A DNA stretch of 10,349 nucleotides. It comes from Clostridiales bacterium UBA3705 (GTDB lineage Bacteria; Bacillota_A; Clostridia; Oscillospirales; Oscillospiraceae). The DNA lies in NCBI GenBank assembly GCA_002372735.1, contig DFIE01000014.1, forward strand, positions 1-10,349, read 5' to 3'. The notes beneath the pieces were generated by a model. The model had not been told where the DNA came from and ran no database searches. It was given only the letters and a program-made list of their open reading frames with translations. Made by a program: the position numbers and the translations under genes. Shown here piece after piece: positions 1-7,285 of the stretch. The stretch's first letter is position 1, and the number at the start of each line of letters is the position of its first letter.

Positions 1-1295
1 AACAGCGGGCCGCCGGAGTTGCCGGAGTTGATGGCCGCGTCGGTCTGCAGCATGTTGATGGGGCTGCCGTCGGTGTTGATGGCCCGCTGCTTGGCGCTGA
101 CGTAGCCCACGGTGAGGGTGTAGGTCAGCTCGCCCAGGGGGTTGCCGATGGTGCACACCTGCTCGCCCACCTGGAGCTGGTCGGAGTCGCCGACCTTGAC
201 CGTGGGCAGGCCCGAGGCATCAATCTTCAGCAGGGCCACGTCACAGGTCACATTCTCGTAGCCCACCAGCTGGGCGGGATACTTGGTGCCGTCAGACGTG
301 GAGACCGTCAGGGTGGTGCCGTCCTTGACCACATGGTAGTTGGTGAGCACATAGCCGTCCTCAGACAGGATGAAGCCGGTGCCCGAGGCGGCAAAGGAGG
401 TGGGCTGGCCCCAGATGTTGGTAGCGGTGCCCTCGGTGGAGATGCCCACCACGGCGTCTACGTTCTCCTGGTAGATCTTGGCCGGGGCGGCATAGTCCTG
501 GGAGGTGCCGGAGGTGATGCGCTGGGTGATATCCCCGCTGCCCCGGGTGGGCTCTGCAGCCTCCTCCTCGGCGGGCAGCTCGGCGGTCGTCTCTGCAGGC
601 AGGGTGCCGGCGTTTGCCCGGCGGGTAAGCAGATGATAGCCACCTGCGCCGCCGGCCACGCCCACCAGAATGGCCCCTGCCAGCACCAGGGCCACCAGCC
701 AGCCCCTGCTGCGGTGCTTCTTTGCCGGCACGGCAGTGCTCTGCCCGCCGGGGGCGGAGGTCTGTTCAGGCCGGGGGTTGGGCTCTGGCCGGGCGGTCTG
801 GGCGGTCTGCCCGGGCTGGGCGGCCTGGCCGTAGCCCTGCCAGCCCTGGGCCGTGGGCCGGGCGTAGGCCCCGGCGGCCGTCTGGCCGGGCTGCCAGGCA
901 TTGGGCTGCCAGCCGGCGTAGGGGCCGGCCTGCCAGGCGCCGGGGCTCACCTGCCGGTTGGGCTGATAAAAATGACTGGGATCGGTCTGGGCGGCGTAGA
1001 CGCTGCCGGGGCCGAAATGATAGGCGCCGGCGCTCTGCCAGGCGCTCTGGGCCGGGCGGACGGTCTGCTGCGTCTCCGGGGCGGGCCGGGGGGGCTCAGA
1101 CGCTTCGGGGGGATTGGCCTCCGGCCCAGCGGGCTCGGGGGCTGCGCTCACCGGGGCAGGGGCCTCCGGCCCGGCGGAAACAGGCTGCTGCTCCAGCTCG
1201 GGAACAGGCTCCGCCTGGGGTTCCAGCTTCTGCTGCGGGGCCTGCATCTCGGCCCCGGTATCGGTTTCGTTGTGGAAGAGTTCTTTCGAATCCAT
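1..1295 (-). CDS. htrA: HtrA/DegP-family membrane-anchored serine protease (partial, C-terminus off the left edge)
   Basis: This is a trypsin-fold envelope protease of the HtrA family, expected to degrade or process misfolded exported proteins. I translated the minus strand from the ATG at 1295-1293, which has an AAGGAAG ribosome binding site 9 nt upstream; 431 complete codons fit before the edge. Residues 1-198 are a Pro/Gln/Ala/Glu-rich cytoplasmic region with five Trp-Gln pairs (W86, W121, W129, W134, W152). Residues about 199-219 form one membrane helix preceded by KKHRSR. The protease domain starts near residue 255. The triad is visible: H321 in TNYHVV, D352 in CDVALL and S427 in NSGNSGGPL, spaced 31 and 75 residues apart as the family requires. 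The window ends four residues after the catalytic serine, so the rest of the protease domain and any PDZ domain are not seen. An ATG at 1300 is out of frame. The gene is divergent from the kinase operon. Confidence 0.95.
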   Translation of the reverse strand, partial: MDSKELFHNETDTGAEMQAPQQKLEPQAEPVPELEQQPVSAGPEAPAPVSAAPEPAGPEANPPEASEPPRPAPETQQTVRPAQSAWQSAGAYHFGPGSVYAAQTDPSHFYQPNRQVSPGAWQAGPYAGWQPNAWQPGQTAAGAYARPTAQGWQGYGQAAQPGQTAQTARPEPNPRPEQTSAPGGQSTAVPAKKHRSRGWLVALVLAGAILVGVAGGAGGYHLLTRRANAGTLPAETTAELPAEEEAAEPTRGSGDITQRITSGTSQDYAAPAKIYQENVDAVVGISTEGTATNIWGQPTSFAASGTGFILSEDGYVLTNYHVVKDGTTLTVSTSDGTKYPAQLVGYENVTCDVALLKIDASGLPTVKVGDSDQLQVGEQVCTIGNPLGELTYTLTVGYVSAKQRAINTDGSPINMLQTDAAINSGNSGGPL

Positions 1296-1323
1296 TCCAT
1301 TGCACTTCCTTCTTTATGATTTT

Positions 1324-1351
1324 CCAATATCTTACTGCGTAAATGTGTCAA
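1324..1351 (-). promoter_or_regulatory. Putative sigma-A promoter of the htrA-like gene
   Basis: Read on the minus strand, a perfect -35 TTGACA (1351-1346) is followed after 16 nt by TATTGG (1329-1324), which matches only half of the -10 consensus. The predicted transcript start is about 20 nt before the Shine-Dalgarno sequence. The -35 is strong but the -10 is weak, so the gene may need an activator or use a different -10. Confidence 0.45.
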
Positions 1352-1369
1352 AAGTATGACCAGAGAAAA

Positions 1370-1379
1370 ATAAATTTAT
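1370..1379. promoter_or_regulatory. AT-rich palindrome between the divergent promoters
   Basis: ATAAATTTAT is a perfect 10-bp palindrome inside the only AT-rich island of this GC-rich window. It lies between the -35 boxes of the two divergent promoters. It could be an operator half-site pair or simply UP-element-like sequence; nothing here distinguishes these. Confidence 0.25.
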
Positions 1380-1404
1380 GAGAAGAATTCCCAACGGATT
1401 TTAG

Positions 1405-1433
1405 TTGAAATCGGGGCCGTTTTGTGGTATTCT
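1405..1433 (+). promoter_or_regulatory. Sigma-A promoter of the phosphatase/kinase operon
   Basis: A -35 TTGAAA (1405-1410), an exact 17-nt spacer and a -10 TATTCT (1428-1433) preceded by TGG, which makes it an extended -10. Transcription should begin near 1440, leaving a leader of about 38 nt before the ATG at 1478. This also rules out an upstream in-frame start at 1424, which would lie inside the promoter. Confidence 0.75.
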
Positions 1434-1477
1434 ATACGGTAGAACTATTCTGTCCTGCACCGGGGAGGGGGAGCGCA

Positions 1478-2200
1478 ATGCTGGATCTGCACTGCCACAT
1501 TCTGCCCGGTGTGGACGACGGGGCCGACACCCCGGATACCTCCTGCCGCATGGCCGCCATGGCCGCCGACTGCGGCGTGGAGGTCATTGTGGCCACTCCC
1601 CACTGCAACAACTCCGGGCTGGAGCCGAACTTTGCCTCCCCCGGGCTGCACCGGCAGTTCGCCCGGCTCCAGGCGGAGCTGGACCGGTGGGGCATCCCGG
1701 TGCAGATTCTGCCCGGGGCCGAGGTGCTGGTGCGCAGCAGCTTTGCCGCCGACCTGGAGGCCGGCAGATACCAGACCCTGGCAGACTCCCGCTACCTGCT
1801 GGTGGAGTTCTGGTTTGACACCGACCCCCACTCCATCGACCGGGCCCTGGACACCGTTTTGCAGACGGGTCTGGTGCCGGTGCTGGCCCACCCGGAGCGC
1901 TACTTCTGCGTGCAGGACCGGCCCAGTCTGGCCAGCGCCTGGGCGGACCGGGGCTGCGTGCTGCAGCTGAACAAGGGCAGTATTTTAGGCAGTCTGGGCG
2001 CGGGCGCCTACGACGCGGCCTCCCTGCTGCTGGCCAGGGGCCTGTGCCACATCATTGCCAGCGACGCCCACCACTACCGTTACCGCAGCACAGACCTGTC
2101 CGGCCTGATGGCAGCCATGGAGCGCCGCTTCCCCGGCCTGGACCCCTTTGTGTTTTTACAGCGCAACCCCCTGCGGATCATCAACGACCGGCCCCTGTAG
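1478..2200 (+). CDS. cpsB: PHP-domain protein-tyrosine phosphatase, CpsB/YwqE family
   Basis: This 240-residue cytoplasmic protein is a manganese-type PHP phosphatase that removes phosphate from the tyrosine-rich tails of BY-kinases in capsule/exopolysaccharide control. The family metal-binding motifs occur in order: LDLHCHILPGVDDG (H5, H7, D14), ATPH (H42), LPGAE (E82), LAHPERY (H138) and IASDAH (D196, H198). The length equals that of characterised CpsB/YwqE proteins, so it looks complete. I chose the ATG at 1478 because the family begins at MLDLHCH, a GGGGAGGGGGAG binding site sits just before it, and the longer frame would start inside the promoter. It opens the operon; the Ig-like gene follows 30 bp later and the two kinases, its likely substrates, lie just beyond. 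Confidence 0.93.
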   Translation: MLDLHCHILPGVDDGADTPDTSCRMAAMAADCGVEVIVATPHCNNSGLEPNFASPGLHRQFARLQAELDRWGIPVQILPGAEVLVRSSFAADLEAGRYQTLADSRYLLVEFWFDTDPHSIDRALDTVLQTGLVPVLAHPERYFCVQDRPSLASAWADRGCVLQLNKGSILGSLGAGAYDAASLLLARGLCHIIASDAHHYRYRSTDLSGLMAAMERRFPGLDPFVFLQRNPLRIINDRPL

Positions 2201-2230
2201 GGCCGCAGCGCACAAGGAGATCAAACTATC

Positions 2231-3058
2231 ATGCTGAAAACCGTACGAGTCCTGCTGCTGGTGCTGTTTTTCCTCACCGCGGCAGCCTTCTCCACCCTGG
2301 TGGTATACCAGTATACCCACAACGACATCTCGCCCCCGGCCTTTGACATGGACACCGACTACCTGGAGGTCAGCGTCAACGACGGCAACCAGGCTCTGCT
2401 GCAGGGTCTGCGGGCCTATGACAACATCGACGGCGACGTCACCGACCGCATCCAGGTGATGCAGGTGTCCAAGCTGATCAACAACACCGACGCCACGGTG
2501 ACCTACCTGGTCTTTGACCAGGCCTCCAACACCGCCACCTGCACCCGCACCATCCACTACACCGACTACACCAAGCCCAAGTTCGGCCTTTCCAAGCCCC
2601 TGACCTTCCATCTGGGCGAGGCCATCACCCTGATGGACCGGCTGACCGCCACCGACGTGCTGGATGGGGACATCACCGATAAGATCCTGCTGGTGGACAG
2701 CGCGGTGAACAATCGGGCCGCAGGCTTTTACCGGGTGGAGGTCAGCGTCACCAACTCCGCCGGGGACACCTCCTCCCTGCCGCTGACCATCATTGTGGAA
2801 AACCAGGATTACACCTCCCCTGCCATTACCCTGTCTGAGCAGCTGATTTATCTGCCTGTGGGCAGCCAGCCCGACTTTACCCAGTACCTCTACTCCGCCC
2901 GTGACCCCATGGCCCCCGGCCGCACCTATACCGACCAGGTGACCATCAACGACGAGGACGTAGATCTGAACACCCCGGGCGCTTACGAGGTATCCTACTA
3001 CTACACCGGCAAGTCCGGCGCAACGGCCACGGCAATCCTCACCGTGGTAGTGGAATGA
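2231..3058 (+). CDS. Membrane-anchored extracellular protein with tandem Ig-like (DUF5011-type) domains
   Basis: The protein has 275 residues. A short basic N-terminus and a hydrophobic segment (about residues 5-27) predict an N-in anchor with the rest outside the membrane. The exterior looks like three beta-rich modules, roughly 33-110, 112-192 and 194-275. The first two share a near-repeat, DNIDGDVTDRI (64-74) and DVLDGDITDKI (142-152), typical of the DUF5011/Cry22Aa-like Ig fold of Firmicute surface proteins. The third is more diverged but keeps the TPGAYEVSYY strand motif. No catalytic motif is visible. An AAGGAGA site precedes the ATG by 10 nt. It sits between phosphatase and kinase genes, so it may be an extracytoplasmic partner of the Wzz-like kinase domains or a surface ligand-binding component; that role is inference. 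Confidence 0.85.
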   Translation: MLKTVRVLLLVLFFLTAAAFSTLVVYQYTHNDISPPAFDMDTDYLEVSVNDGNQALLQGLRAYDNIDGDVTDRIQVMQVSKLINNTDATVTYLVFDQASNTATCTRTIHYTDYTKPKFGLSKPLTFHLGEAITLMDRLTATDVLDGDITDKILLVDSAVNNRAAGFYRVEVSVTNSAGDTSSLPLTIIVENQDYTSPAITLSEQLIYLPVGSQPDFTQYLYSARDPMAPGRTYTDQVTINDEDVDLNTPGAYEVSYYYTGKSGATATAILTVVVE

Positions 3059-3062
3059 GGTG
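3057..3062 (+). promoter_or_regulatory. Ribosome binding site that sets the start of the first kinase
   Basis: GAGGTG overlaps the TGA stop of the Ig-like gene and lies 6 nt before the ATG at 3069. A GTG at 3060 is in frame but has no binding site and would lie within this one, so the ATG is preferred. The overlap suggests translational coupling. Confidence 0.65.
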
Positions 3063-3068
3063 ACTGCC

Positions 3069-4622
3069 ATGGATCAAAACAAGCAACGTACTGTCTGGAG
3101 CGAAATCGAGCCATGGTGTGTGCTGCGGATGATTGTCCACAACTGGTGGATGATTTTGATCACCGGCCTGCTGTTTATGATGCTGGCCTATCTGGGCATT
3201 ACCTTCTTTATGCGCCCCTCCTACTCCTGCTCGGCCACCTTTGCGGTGACCCCCCGCTACAATTCCTCGGTCTACTCCAACCAAAGCCTGCGGCTGAGCT
3301 CCGGCACCGCTACCCAGTTTGCCTCTCTGCTCAACAGCTCCTCCCTGCTGGATAAGGTACGGGAATCCTCTGTGGTGGATCTGAGCAGCGCGTCGGTGAG
3401 CAGCAAGCCCCTGGAAAACACCAACCTGATCACCGTCTCAGTCCGGGCCGACACCCCCCAGGCCGCCTTTTGTATGATCACCGGAATCATGGAGCACTAT
3501 ACGGAATACTCCCAGTATATCTTTGACTCGGTGGTCCTTGAGCCGGTGACCGCCCCGGCCATCCCCAGGAACAACAGCTCCGCTGCCTCCAACCGGCGGC
3601 TCATCTTCATTTTCGGCGCCCTGGGAGTTCTGGCCATGACCGCCCTGCTGGCCCTGCTGTGCATCCTGTCCGGCACAGTGCAGACCACCGTGGGCGCCAG
3701 GGCCCAGGTGGACGCCACCCTGATGGCCACCCTGAACCACGAGAAAAAGCGCCGCACCCTGAAGATGCGCCTGCGCCGGCAGAAGTCCTCGCTGCTGATT
3801 TCCAACCCGGCAACGGCCTTCCTGTATGTGGAGACCATCCACCAGCTGCGGGCCAAGCTGGAGCACGCCCAGCGCCACCACAGCTGCAAGACCTTTTTGA
3901 TCACCAGCGTGGGGGAAAACGAGGGCAAGTCCACCGTGGCGGCCAACCTGGCCCTGAGCCTGGCCAAAAAGCACCGGAAGGTCCTGCTCATCGACTGCGA
4001 CCTGCGCAAGTCCGCCCAGCACCTGGTGATGGAGCAGGCCCCAGACAAGGAGCACACCCTGAACGCCCTGCTCAGCCAGGAGCTGGAGCCCGCCCGGCTG
4101 GCCCAAGCCCTGCAGTACCGCAAGGCCGACAACCTGTTCTGCCTGTTCTCCCAAAGCGTGCGCAAGCGCTCGGCAGATCTGCTGGGCTCTGACCGGATGC
4201 GCCACCTGCTGGCGGTGCTGCGGGAAAACTTTGACTACATCCTGCTGGACACCTCCCCCATGGCCTTCTTTACCGACAGCATGCTGCTGGCCGACATTGC
4301 CGACGCCTCTGTGCTGGTGGTCCGCCAGGACGTGGACACCGCCCTGAGCATCAACGACGCCATTGACGATCTGAACCGCTGCCACGCCCGCCTGCTGGGC
4401 TATGTGTTCAACGACGTGCACACCCTGAACCTGGGCGCCTTCCTGGTGGGCGGCAGCCGGGGCTACGGCTACGGCTATGGCAAGGGCTATGGGTACGGCT
4501 ACGGCTACGGCAAGAGCTACGGCTACGGCTATGGCTATGGGTACGGCTACGGCAGCCGCAACCGCCAGCGGATGAACGCCGACGGCGAGGTCATCGGAAA
4601 GGAGACAGAACATGGAGAATAA
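3069..4622 (+). CDS. Fused Wzz-domain/BY-kinase (bacterial tyrosine kinase), copy 1, with long Tyr-Gly tail
   Basis: This 517-residue inner-membrane protein joins a polysaccharide co-polymerase (Wzz) domain to a cytoplasmic BY-tyrosine kinase. Helices at about 27-48 and 178-200 enclose an extracellular segment. The kinase has Walker A TSVGENEGKST (catalytic lysine K287), Walker A' LLIDCDLRKS (D309, D311) and Walker B YILLDTSP (D394). The usual Pro of the family's TSxxPxEGK loop is Glu here. Residues 465-495 form a tail of Tyr-Gly repeats with 13 tyrosines, broken by two lysines, then 22 further residues rich in Arg, Asn and Glu. The tail is the expected autophosphorylation cluster and phosphatase substrate. 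Its end overlaps the second kinase by 11 nt. Many Firmicutes split these two domains into separate proteins (CpsC/CpsD); here they are fused. Confidence 0.92.
   Translation: MDQNKQRTVWSEIEPWCVLRMIVHNWWMILITGLLFMMLAYLGITFFMRPSYSCSATFAVTPRYNSSVYSNQSLRLSSGTATQFASLLNSSSLLDKVRESSVVDLSSASVSSKPLENTNLITVSVRADTPQAAFCMITGIMEHYTEYSQYIFDSVVLEPVTAPAIPRNNSSAASNRRLIFIFGALGVLAMTALLALLCILSGTVQTTVGARAQVDATLMATLNHEKKRRTLKMRLRRQKSSLLISNPATAFLYVETIHQLRAKLEHAQRHHSCKTFLITSVGENEGKSTVAANLALSLAKKHRKVLLIDCDLRKSAQHLVMEQAPDKEHTLNALLSQELEPARLAQALQYRKADNLFCLFSQSVRKRSADLLGSDRMRHLLAVLRENFDYILLDTSPMAFFTDSMLLADIADASVLVVRQDVDTALSINDAIDDLNRCHARLLGYVFNDVHTLNLGAFLVGGSRGYGYGYGKGYGYGYGYGKSYGYGYGYGYGYGSRNRQRMNADGEVIGKETEHGE
4461..4553 (+). 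repeat. GGCTAY hexamer tandem repeat encoding the Tyr-Gly tail
   Basis: An in-frame run of GGCTAC/GGCTAT units (a few GGGTAC) is interrupted by two lysine codons, splitting it into blocks of 3, 4 and 6 Tyr-Gly dipeptides. Units are 6 bp, so gain or loss of a unit keeps the frame and changes only the number of tyrosines. Mixed TAC/TAT and GGC/GGG use shows the array is not perfectly homogeneous. Confidence 0.85.
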
Positions 4623-6078
4623 AAACGAACAAAACGGCTTTGAGCTCTCCATCTTCCTGCACAACTTCCGCATGACCGGAAGGCGGATGCTGTGGCTGCC
4701 GGTGCTGCTGGCAGTGCTGCTGGGCGGCCTGCGGTATCTGAGCCTGGTGCGGAGCTACTCCCCCGTGTATGAGGCCAAGGCCATGTACATCGTCAGCTCC
4801 AACTACATCGGCAATATGGATCTGACCGGCACCGGCTATTACCAGGACTCCAACGCCGCCTCCCAGCTGGCCTCCACCTTCCCCTATGTGTTTACCACCG
4901 ACGCGGCCAAGCAGCTTTTAAAGGACAAAACCGGCCAGACCTCCCTGCCCTGCAAGGTCACCGCCTCCAGCCTGGCCGACTCCAACCTGCTCACTCTGAC
5001 CGCCACCGCCAACCGGCCCGAGGTGGCCTATAACGCCCTGCTCACCGTGGCGGAGCTCTATCCCCAGGCCGCGGCGGAGATCATCGGCAGCGTGGGGCTC
5101 ACGGTGCTGGAGCCCGCCAGCAAGCCCACCCAGCCCACCAATCCCTTCCAGCCCGTGCGGGCCACGGTGCGCTATGCGCTGATCGGCCTGGTGCTTGGCG
5201 TGGCGCTGATCGGTCTGCTGGCCTATCTGCGCAAAACCGTCCACAACACCGAGGATCTGCGCAAGCTGCTCAGCATCCCCTGTCTGGGGCAGCTGCCGGT
5301 GGTGCGATTTAAGCTCCGCTCCAAGGGCAGCCGCTCGGTGCTGATTCGCAACCCCCTGCTGGACGAGGGCTACCTGGAGAGTATCCGGGACGTCTGCTTC
5401 CAGCTGAAAAAGGAGACCGAGCTCCACCCCGCCCGGTGCATCCTGATTACCAGTACCTCTCCCACCGAGGGCAAAACCACCATCTCTGCCAACCTGGCCT
5501 TGGCGCTGGCCGAGCAGGGCCACCGGGTCATCCTGGTGGACGCCGACCTGCGCAAGCAGACCATGAAGGATCTGTTTGAGATTACCGACCACACCCGGGG
5601 CCTGGTAGAGCTGATTGCCCAGGGCGGCGAGGTCAAGGACGCCTTGGTGCCCATTGAAGACACCGGCTTGCAGCTGCTGTGCGGCGACAGCGTGGCCGAC
5701 GACCCCCAGAGCTTCCTCTCCTCCCGCCGGTTTGAGCGGATTTTGGACCAGCTCAGCGCCATGGCGGACTATGTGATCATCGACTCGCCCCCCAGCGGCC
5801 TGCTGTCTGACACCGCCACCATCTGCGAGCGCAGCGACGGCATCCTCTATGTGGTGCGCCAGGACTACGCCAGCCACAACGCGATACTTGACAGCGTCCA
5901 GTCCCTGGCAGGCACGGGGGTGCGCTTCCTCGGCTCGGTGCTCAACGGCGCGATCCGTTCCACCAGCCGCACCGGATACGGCTATGGAAAGGGCTATGGC
6001 TACAGCAAAAACTACGGCTATGGCTACAGCAAATACTATGGCAAGCAGAAGAAGCAGGACACCGACGAGACTATGTAA
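4612..6078 (+). CDS. Fused Wzz-domain/BY-kinase, copy 2
   Basis: This is a 488-residue paralogue of the preceding gene with the same plan. Helix 1 is at about 27-43, an extracellular segment ends in the Pro-rich KPTQPTNPFQPV typical of Wzz proteins, and helix 2 is at about 188-206. The kinase motifs are closer to the family consensus: Walker A TSTSPTEGKTT (K288), Walker A' VILVDADLRKQ (D310, D312) and Walker B YVIIDSPP (D391). The tail (455-477) has nine tyrosines in GYGYGKGYGYSKNYGYGYSK-like order, less regular than in copy 1 and close to the C-terminus. Start: ATG 4612, 7 nt after AAAGGAG, inside the end of copy 1 (11-nt overlap), implying coupled translation and matched amounts. The two kinases could act on each other; this is inferred from linkage. 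Confidence 0.93.
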   Translation: MENKNEQNGFELSIFLHNFRMTGRRMLWLPVLLAVLLGGLRYLSLVRSYSPVYEAKAMYIVSSNYIGNMDLTGTGYYQDSNAASQLASTFPYVFTTDAAKQLLKDKTGQTSLPCKVTASSLADSNLLTLTATANRPEVAYNALLTVAELYPQAAAEIIGSVGLTVLEPASKPTQPTNPFQPVRATVRYALIGLVLGVALIGLLAYLRKTVHNTEDLRKLLSIPCLGQLPVVRFKLRSKGSRSVLIRNPLLDEGYLESIRDVCFQLKKETELHPARCILITSTSPTEGKTTISANLALALAEQGHRVILVDADLRKQTMKDLFEITDHTRGLVELIAQGGEVKDALVPIEDTGLQLLCGDSVADDPQSFLSSRRFERILDQLSAMADYVIIDSPPSGLLSDTATICERSDGILYVVRQDYASHNAILDSVQSLAGTGVRFLGSVLNGAIRSTSRTGYGYGKGYGYSKNYGYGYSKYYGKQKKQDTDETM

Positions 6079-6089
6079 AGGAGCTGCAT

Positions 6090-7280
6090 ATGAAGCTATC
6101 CACCAAAATTCAGAGCTGCGGCCTGTCCCCCATGCGGAAGTTCTACCCCTTCGCCGTGGACGCCGAGAGCAGCGGCAAGAAAATCTACAAGCTCAACATC
6201 GGCCAGCCGGACATCCCCACCCCGCCGGAATTCTTTGAGGCGGTGCGGAACTACTCCGACAAGGTGCTCGCCTACGCCGCCTCTCCGGGTTTGCCGGAGC
6301 TGCTGGGTGCGGTGCGGTCCTACTACCGCCGCATGGGCGTCAACTACAAAAAGGAGGATATCCTCATCACCACCGGCGGCAGCGAGGCCCTGCTGATGGC
6401 CCTGCTCTGCATTCTGGACGAGGGGTCTGAGGTCATTGTGCCGGAGCCCTTCTACTCCAATTACGACACCTTTGTCAAGGCTGCGGGCGGCCATATCCGG
6501 CCCCTGCCCACCTGCCCGGAGGAAAACTACAACTACGCCAACAGGGAGCGCCTGGAGGCGCTGATCAACGAGAACACCCGGGCCATTATGATTACCAACC
6601 CCAACAACCCCACCGGCAACTCTCTGACCGAAAAGGAGCTGCGGCTGGTTGCCAAGGTCGCCCGGGACCATGACCTGTATCTGATCTGCGACGAGGTGTA
6701 CCGGGAGTTTGTCTACGACCACGACAAGCTGTTCTGCGCCGGCAAGTACCGGGACATTGACCAGAATATCATCATCATCGACTCGGTCTCCAAGCGGTTC
6801 TCCGCCTGCGGCGCCCGGATCGGTATGCTGATCAGTCGGAACCGGGACCTGATGGCCCAGGCCATGAAGCTGTGCCAGGGCCGCCTGTGCGCCGCCACCC
6901 TGGACCAGATCGGCGCCGCGGTGCTCTATGACGTGGGGCCCGAGTATCTGGCCAAGGTCCGCCAGGAGTATCGCCGCCGCCGGGACGTGTGCTACGAGCG
7001 GCTGAGCAAGATCCCCGGCGTGGTGGTCACCAAGCCCAGAGGCGCCTTTTACATGATGGCAAAGCTGCCGGTGGACGACGCCGAGCTGTTCCAGACCTGG
7101 CTGCTCACCGACTTTGAGGACAACGGCGAGACGGTAATGTTCTCCCCGGGCAGCAGCTTCTACGCCACCCCGGGCAAGGGCAAGAGCGAAATCCGCATTG
7201 CCTATGTGCTGAAGGAGGAGGACCTGTGCCGGGCCATTGACCTGCTGGCCATCGCCATTGAACAGTACAACCAACGCTGA
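6090..7280 (+). CDS. Fold-type I PLP-dependent aminotransferase (class I/II)
   Basis: This 396-residue cytoplasmic enzyme has a length typical of aspartate-aminotransferase-like proteins. Motifs in order: YAASPGLPEL near the N-terminus, TTGGSEAL (cofactor phosphate site), NPNNPTG (170-176, N173 contacting the cofactor), CDEVYREF (D201 for the pyridine nitrogen, Y204), SVSKRFSACGARIG with Schiff-base lysine K235, and IRIAY with R369, the expected substrate alpha-carboxylate arginine. It therefore transfers an amino group between an amino acid and a keto acid, but the side-chain specificity cannot be read from sequence. It starts 11 bp after the second kinase with AAAGGAG overlapping the kinase stop, so it is cotranscribed. 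Possible roles are amino-sugar or amino-acid precursor supply for a surface polymer, or unrelated metabolism carried in the operon. Confidence 0.9.
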   Translation: MKLSTKIQSCGLSPMRKFYPFAVDAESSGKKIYKLNIGQPDIPTPPEFFEAVRNYSDKVLAYAASPGLPELLGAVRSYYRRMGVNYKKEDILITTGGSEALLMALLCILDEGSEVIVPEPFYSNYDTFVKAAGGHIRPLPTCPEENYNYANRERLEALINENTRAIMITNPNNPTGNSLTEKELRLVAKVARDHDLYLICDEVYREFVYDHDKLFCAGKYRDIDQNIIIIDSVSKRFSACGARIGMLISRNRDLMAQAMKLCQGRLCAATLDQIGAAVLYDVGPEYLAKVRQEYRRRRDVCYERLSKIPGVVVTKPRGAFYMMAKLPVDDAELFQTWLLTDFEDNGETVMFSPGSSFYATPGKGKSEIRIAYVLKEEDLCRAIDLLAIAIEQYNQR

Positions 7281-7285
7281 GACAA

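Noticed and set aside
333..1319. Plus-strand open frame of 328 codons, Gly/Leu-rich
   Set aside because: Antisense shadow of the HtrA-like protease, whose catalytic triad is intact on the minus strand.
1424..1477. Upstream extension of the phosphatase
   Set aside because: It would begin inside the promoter (-10 at 1428-1433); family members start at MLDLHCH, at 1478.
4461..4553. Possible CRISPR-like or minisatellite array
   Set aside because: Units are 6-bp in-frame codon pairs with no spacers; it is a coding Tyr-Gly repeat.
3438..4673. Minus-strand open frame of 411 codons with Ala-Val repeats
   Set aside because: Shadow of kinase 1; the Ala-Val repeats are just the Tyr-Gly hexamers read on the other strand.
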